Source: Acidobacteriota bacterium (GTDB lineage: Bacteria > Acidobacteriota > Blastocatellia > Pyrinomonadales > Pyrinomonadaceae). From it: a stretch of 6,294 nt of DNA. Positions within the stretch are counted from its first letter, which is position 1, and every line of letters starts with the position of its first letter. The notes below the pieces were generated by a model, which searched no databases, had not been told where the DNA came from, and saw only the letters and a program-made list of their open reading frames with translations. Below, piece after piece: positions 5,828 to 6,294 of this stretch. The DNA is taken from NCBI GenBank assembly GCA_003222855.1, contig QHXH01000037.1, positions 1 through 6,294 of the forward strand, written 5' to 3'. A program made the translations under genes and the position numbers.

Positions 5828-6294
5828 CGGCTCGCGTTTAGAGGTCCCCGCACCGTCTGGCCGGCGTCTACTTCAGTTCCCGCAGCCGGACTTTGTTGCG
5901 TCGCAAGGCCGTCGCCGCGCGCTTCCAACTTCAATCCGAGCTGGGCGCACATTCGTAAGGCATCGCGCACGCTTTGGCCGCGCAGATCCGGCATCAGCGC
6001 ACCGCGATTCGTGGCCATCGCAAAAACTACCTCACTCGTTTTACCGTTGAAGCTCTTTGCTGCCACTACCTTCGGCAGAGTCTGTTCGCGTCGTTCCATT
6101 TGGGCAGCGTCTTCTTTGATCTGCCGAGGTGAAGCTTTCGACAATTGCGCGATCATGGGCGGCGCGCTCTTCAATTCCGTGTCAGGCGTTACGTTCAATT
6201 CCGGCAGAACCTGCTCGGCGATTTCACGAAACACCGGCGCCGCCACATCACCGCCATGATACGAACCCTGGGGCTCGTCGATAACCACGATGAT
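5818..6294 (-). CDS. ftsI: Class B penicillin-binding protein (FtsI/PBP3-like), C-terminal part with PASTA domain, cut by window edge
   Basis: The window holds the last 158 residues; the catalytic SxxK, SxN and KTG motifs would lie upstream, outside the window. The fragment opens IIVVIDEPQGSYHGGDVAAP, the end of the transpeptidase domain as seen in FtsI/SpoVD-type proteins, followed by VFREIAEQVLPELNV. A polar linker (about 35-97) leads to a single PASTA domain (about 100-150: MPDLRGQSVRDALRMCAQLG, ending SPAAGTEVDAGQTV). The last residues, GPLNASRRS, go slightly beyond the usual PASTA end. PASTA domains are thought to bind peptidoglycan or muropeptides. The enzyme would act on the outer side of the membrane as the partner of FtsW. 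The gene symbol rests on dcw context; spoVD or pbp names would be equally valid. Confidence 0.9.
   Translation of the reverse strand: MIVVIDEPQGSYHGGDVAAPVFREIAEQVLPELNVTPDTELKSAPPMIAQLSKASPRQIKEDAAQMERREQTLPKVVAAKSFNGKTSEVVFAMATNRGALMPDLRGQSVRDALRMCAQLGLKLEARGDGLATQQSPAAGTEVDAGQTVRGPLNASRRS

Overview
This window is a stretch of a bacterial division and cell wall (dcw) gene cluster, with every gene on the minus strand. In transcription order, from high to low coordinates, it holds the 3' end of a class B penicillin-binding protein with a C-terminal PASTA domain (ftsI-like), murF, mraY, murD, ftsW and the first 58 codons of murG. Together these supply lipid II synthesis (MurD and MurF in the cytoplasm, MraY and MurG at the membrane) and septal peptidoglycan polymerisation and cross-linking (FtsW and the PBP). 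No stretch over 300 bases lacks a gene.

The gene order is the familiar ftsI-(murE)-murF-mraY-murD-ftsW-murG order, except that murE is absent from its usual place: the PBP stop is followed 46 bases later by the murF start. An 11-base direct repeat lies at this junction.

The genes look ordinary and intact; the unusual material is between them. Three successive gaps are filled almost entirely by palindromic repeat elements. The ftsW/murD gap holds an inverted repeat of an 8-base-periodic CAGAGACG-type sequence. The murD/mraY gap holds the same type of arms enclosing a second inverted repeat, built on a 10-base GCGGATGAAC unit. The mraY/murF gap holds a GC-rich quasi-palindrome. The elements touch the genes: the first encodes the last dozen or so residues of MurD, the second runs into the murD start codon, and the third adjoins or supplies the murF stop. 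The ftsW, murD and mraY starts have no recognisable Shine-Dalgarno sequence because repeat DNA lies where it would be.

The organism is probably a Gram-negative-type environmental bacterium with moderately high GC. The PASTA-ended FtsI, the protein sequences and the repeat style make me think of Acidobacteriota (Blastocatellia-like). That is an impression from memory, not something the sequence proves. I see no RNA genes, CRISPR arrays, transposases or convincing promoters or terminators, which fits an internal piece of a long operon.
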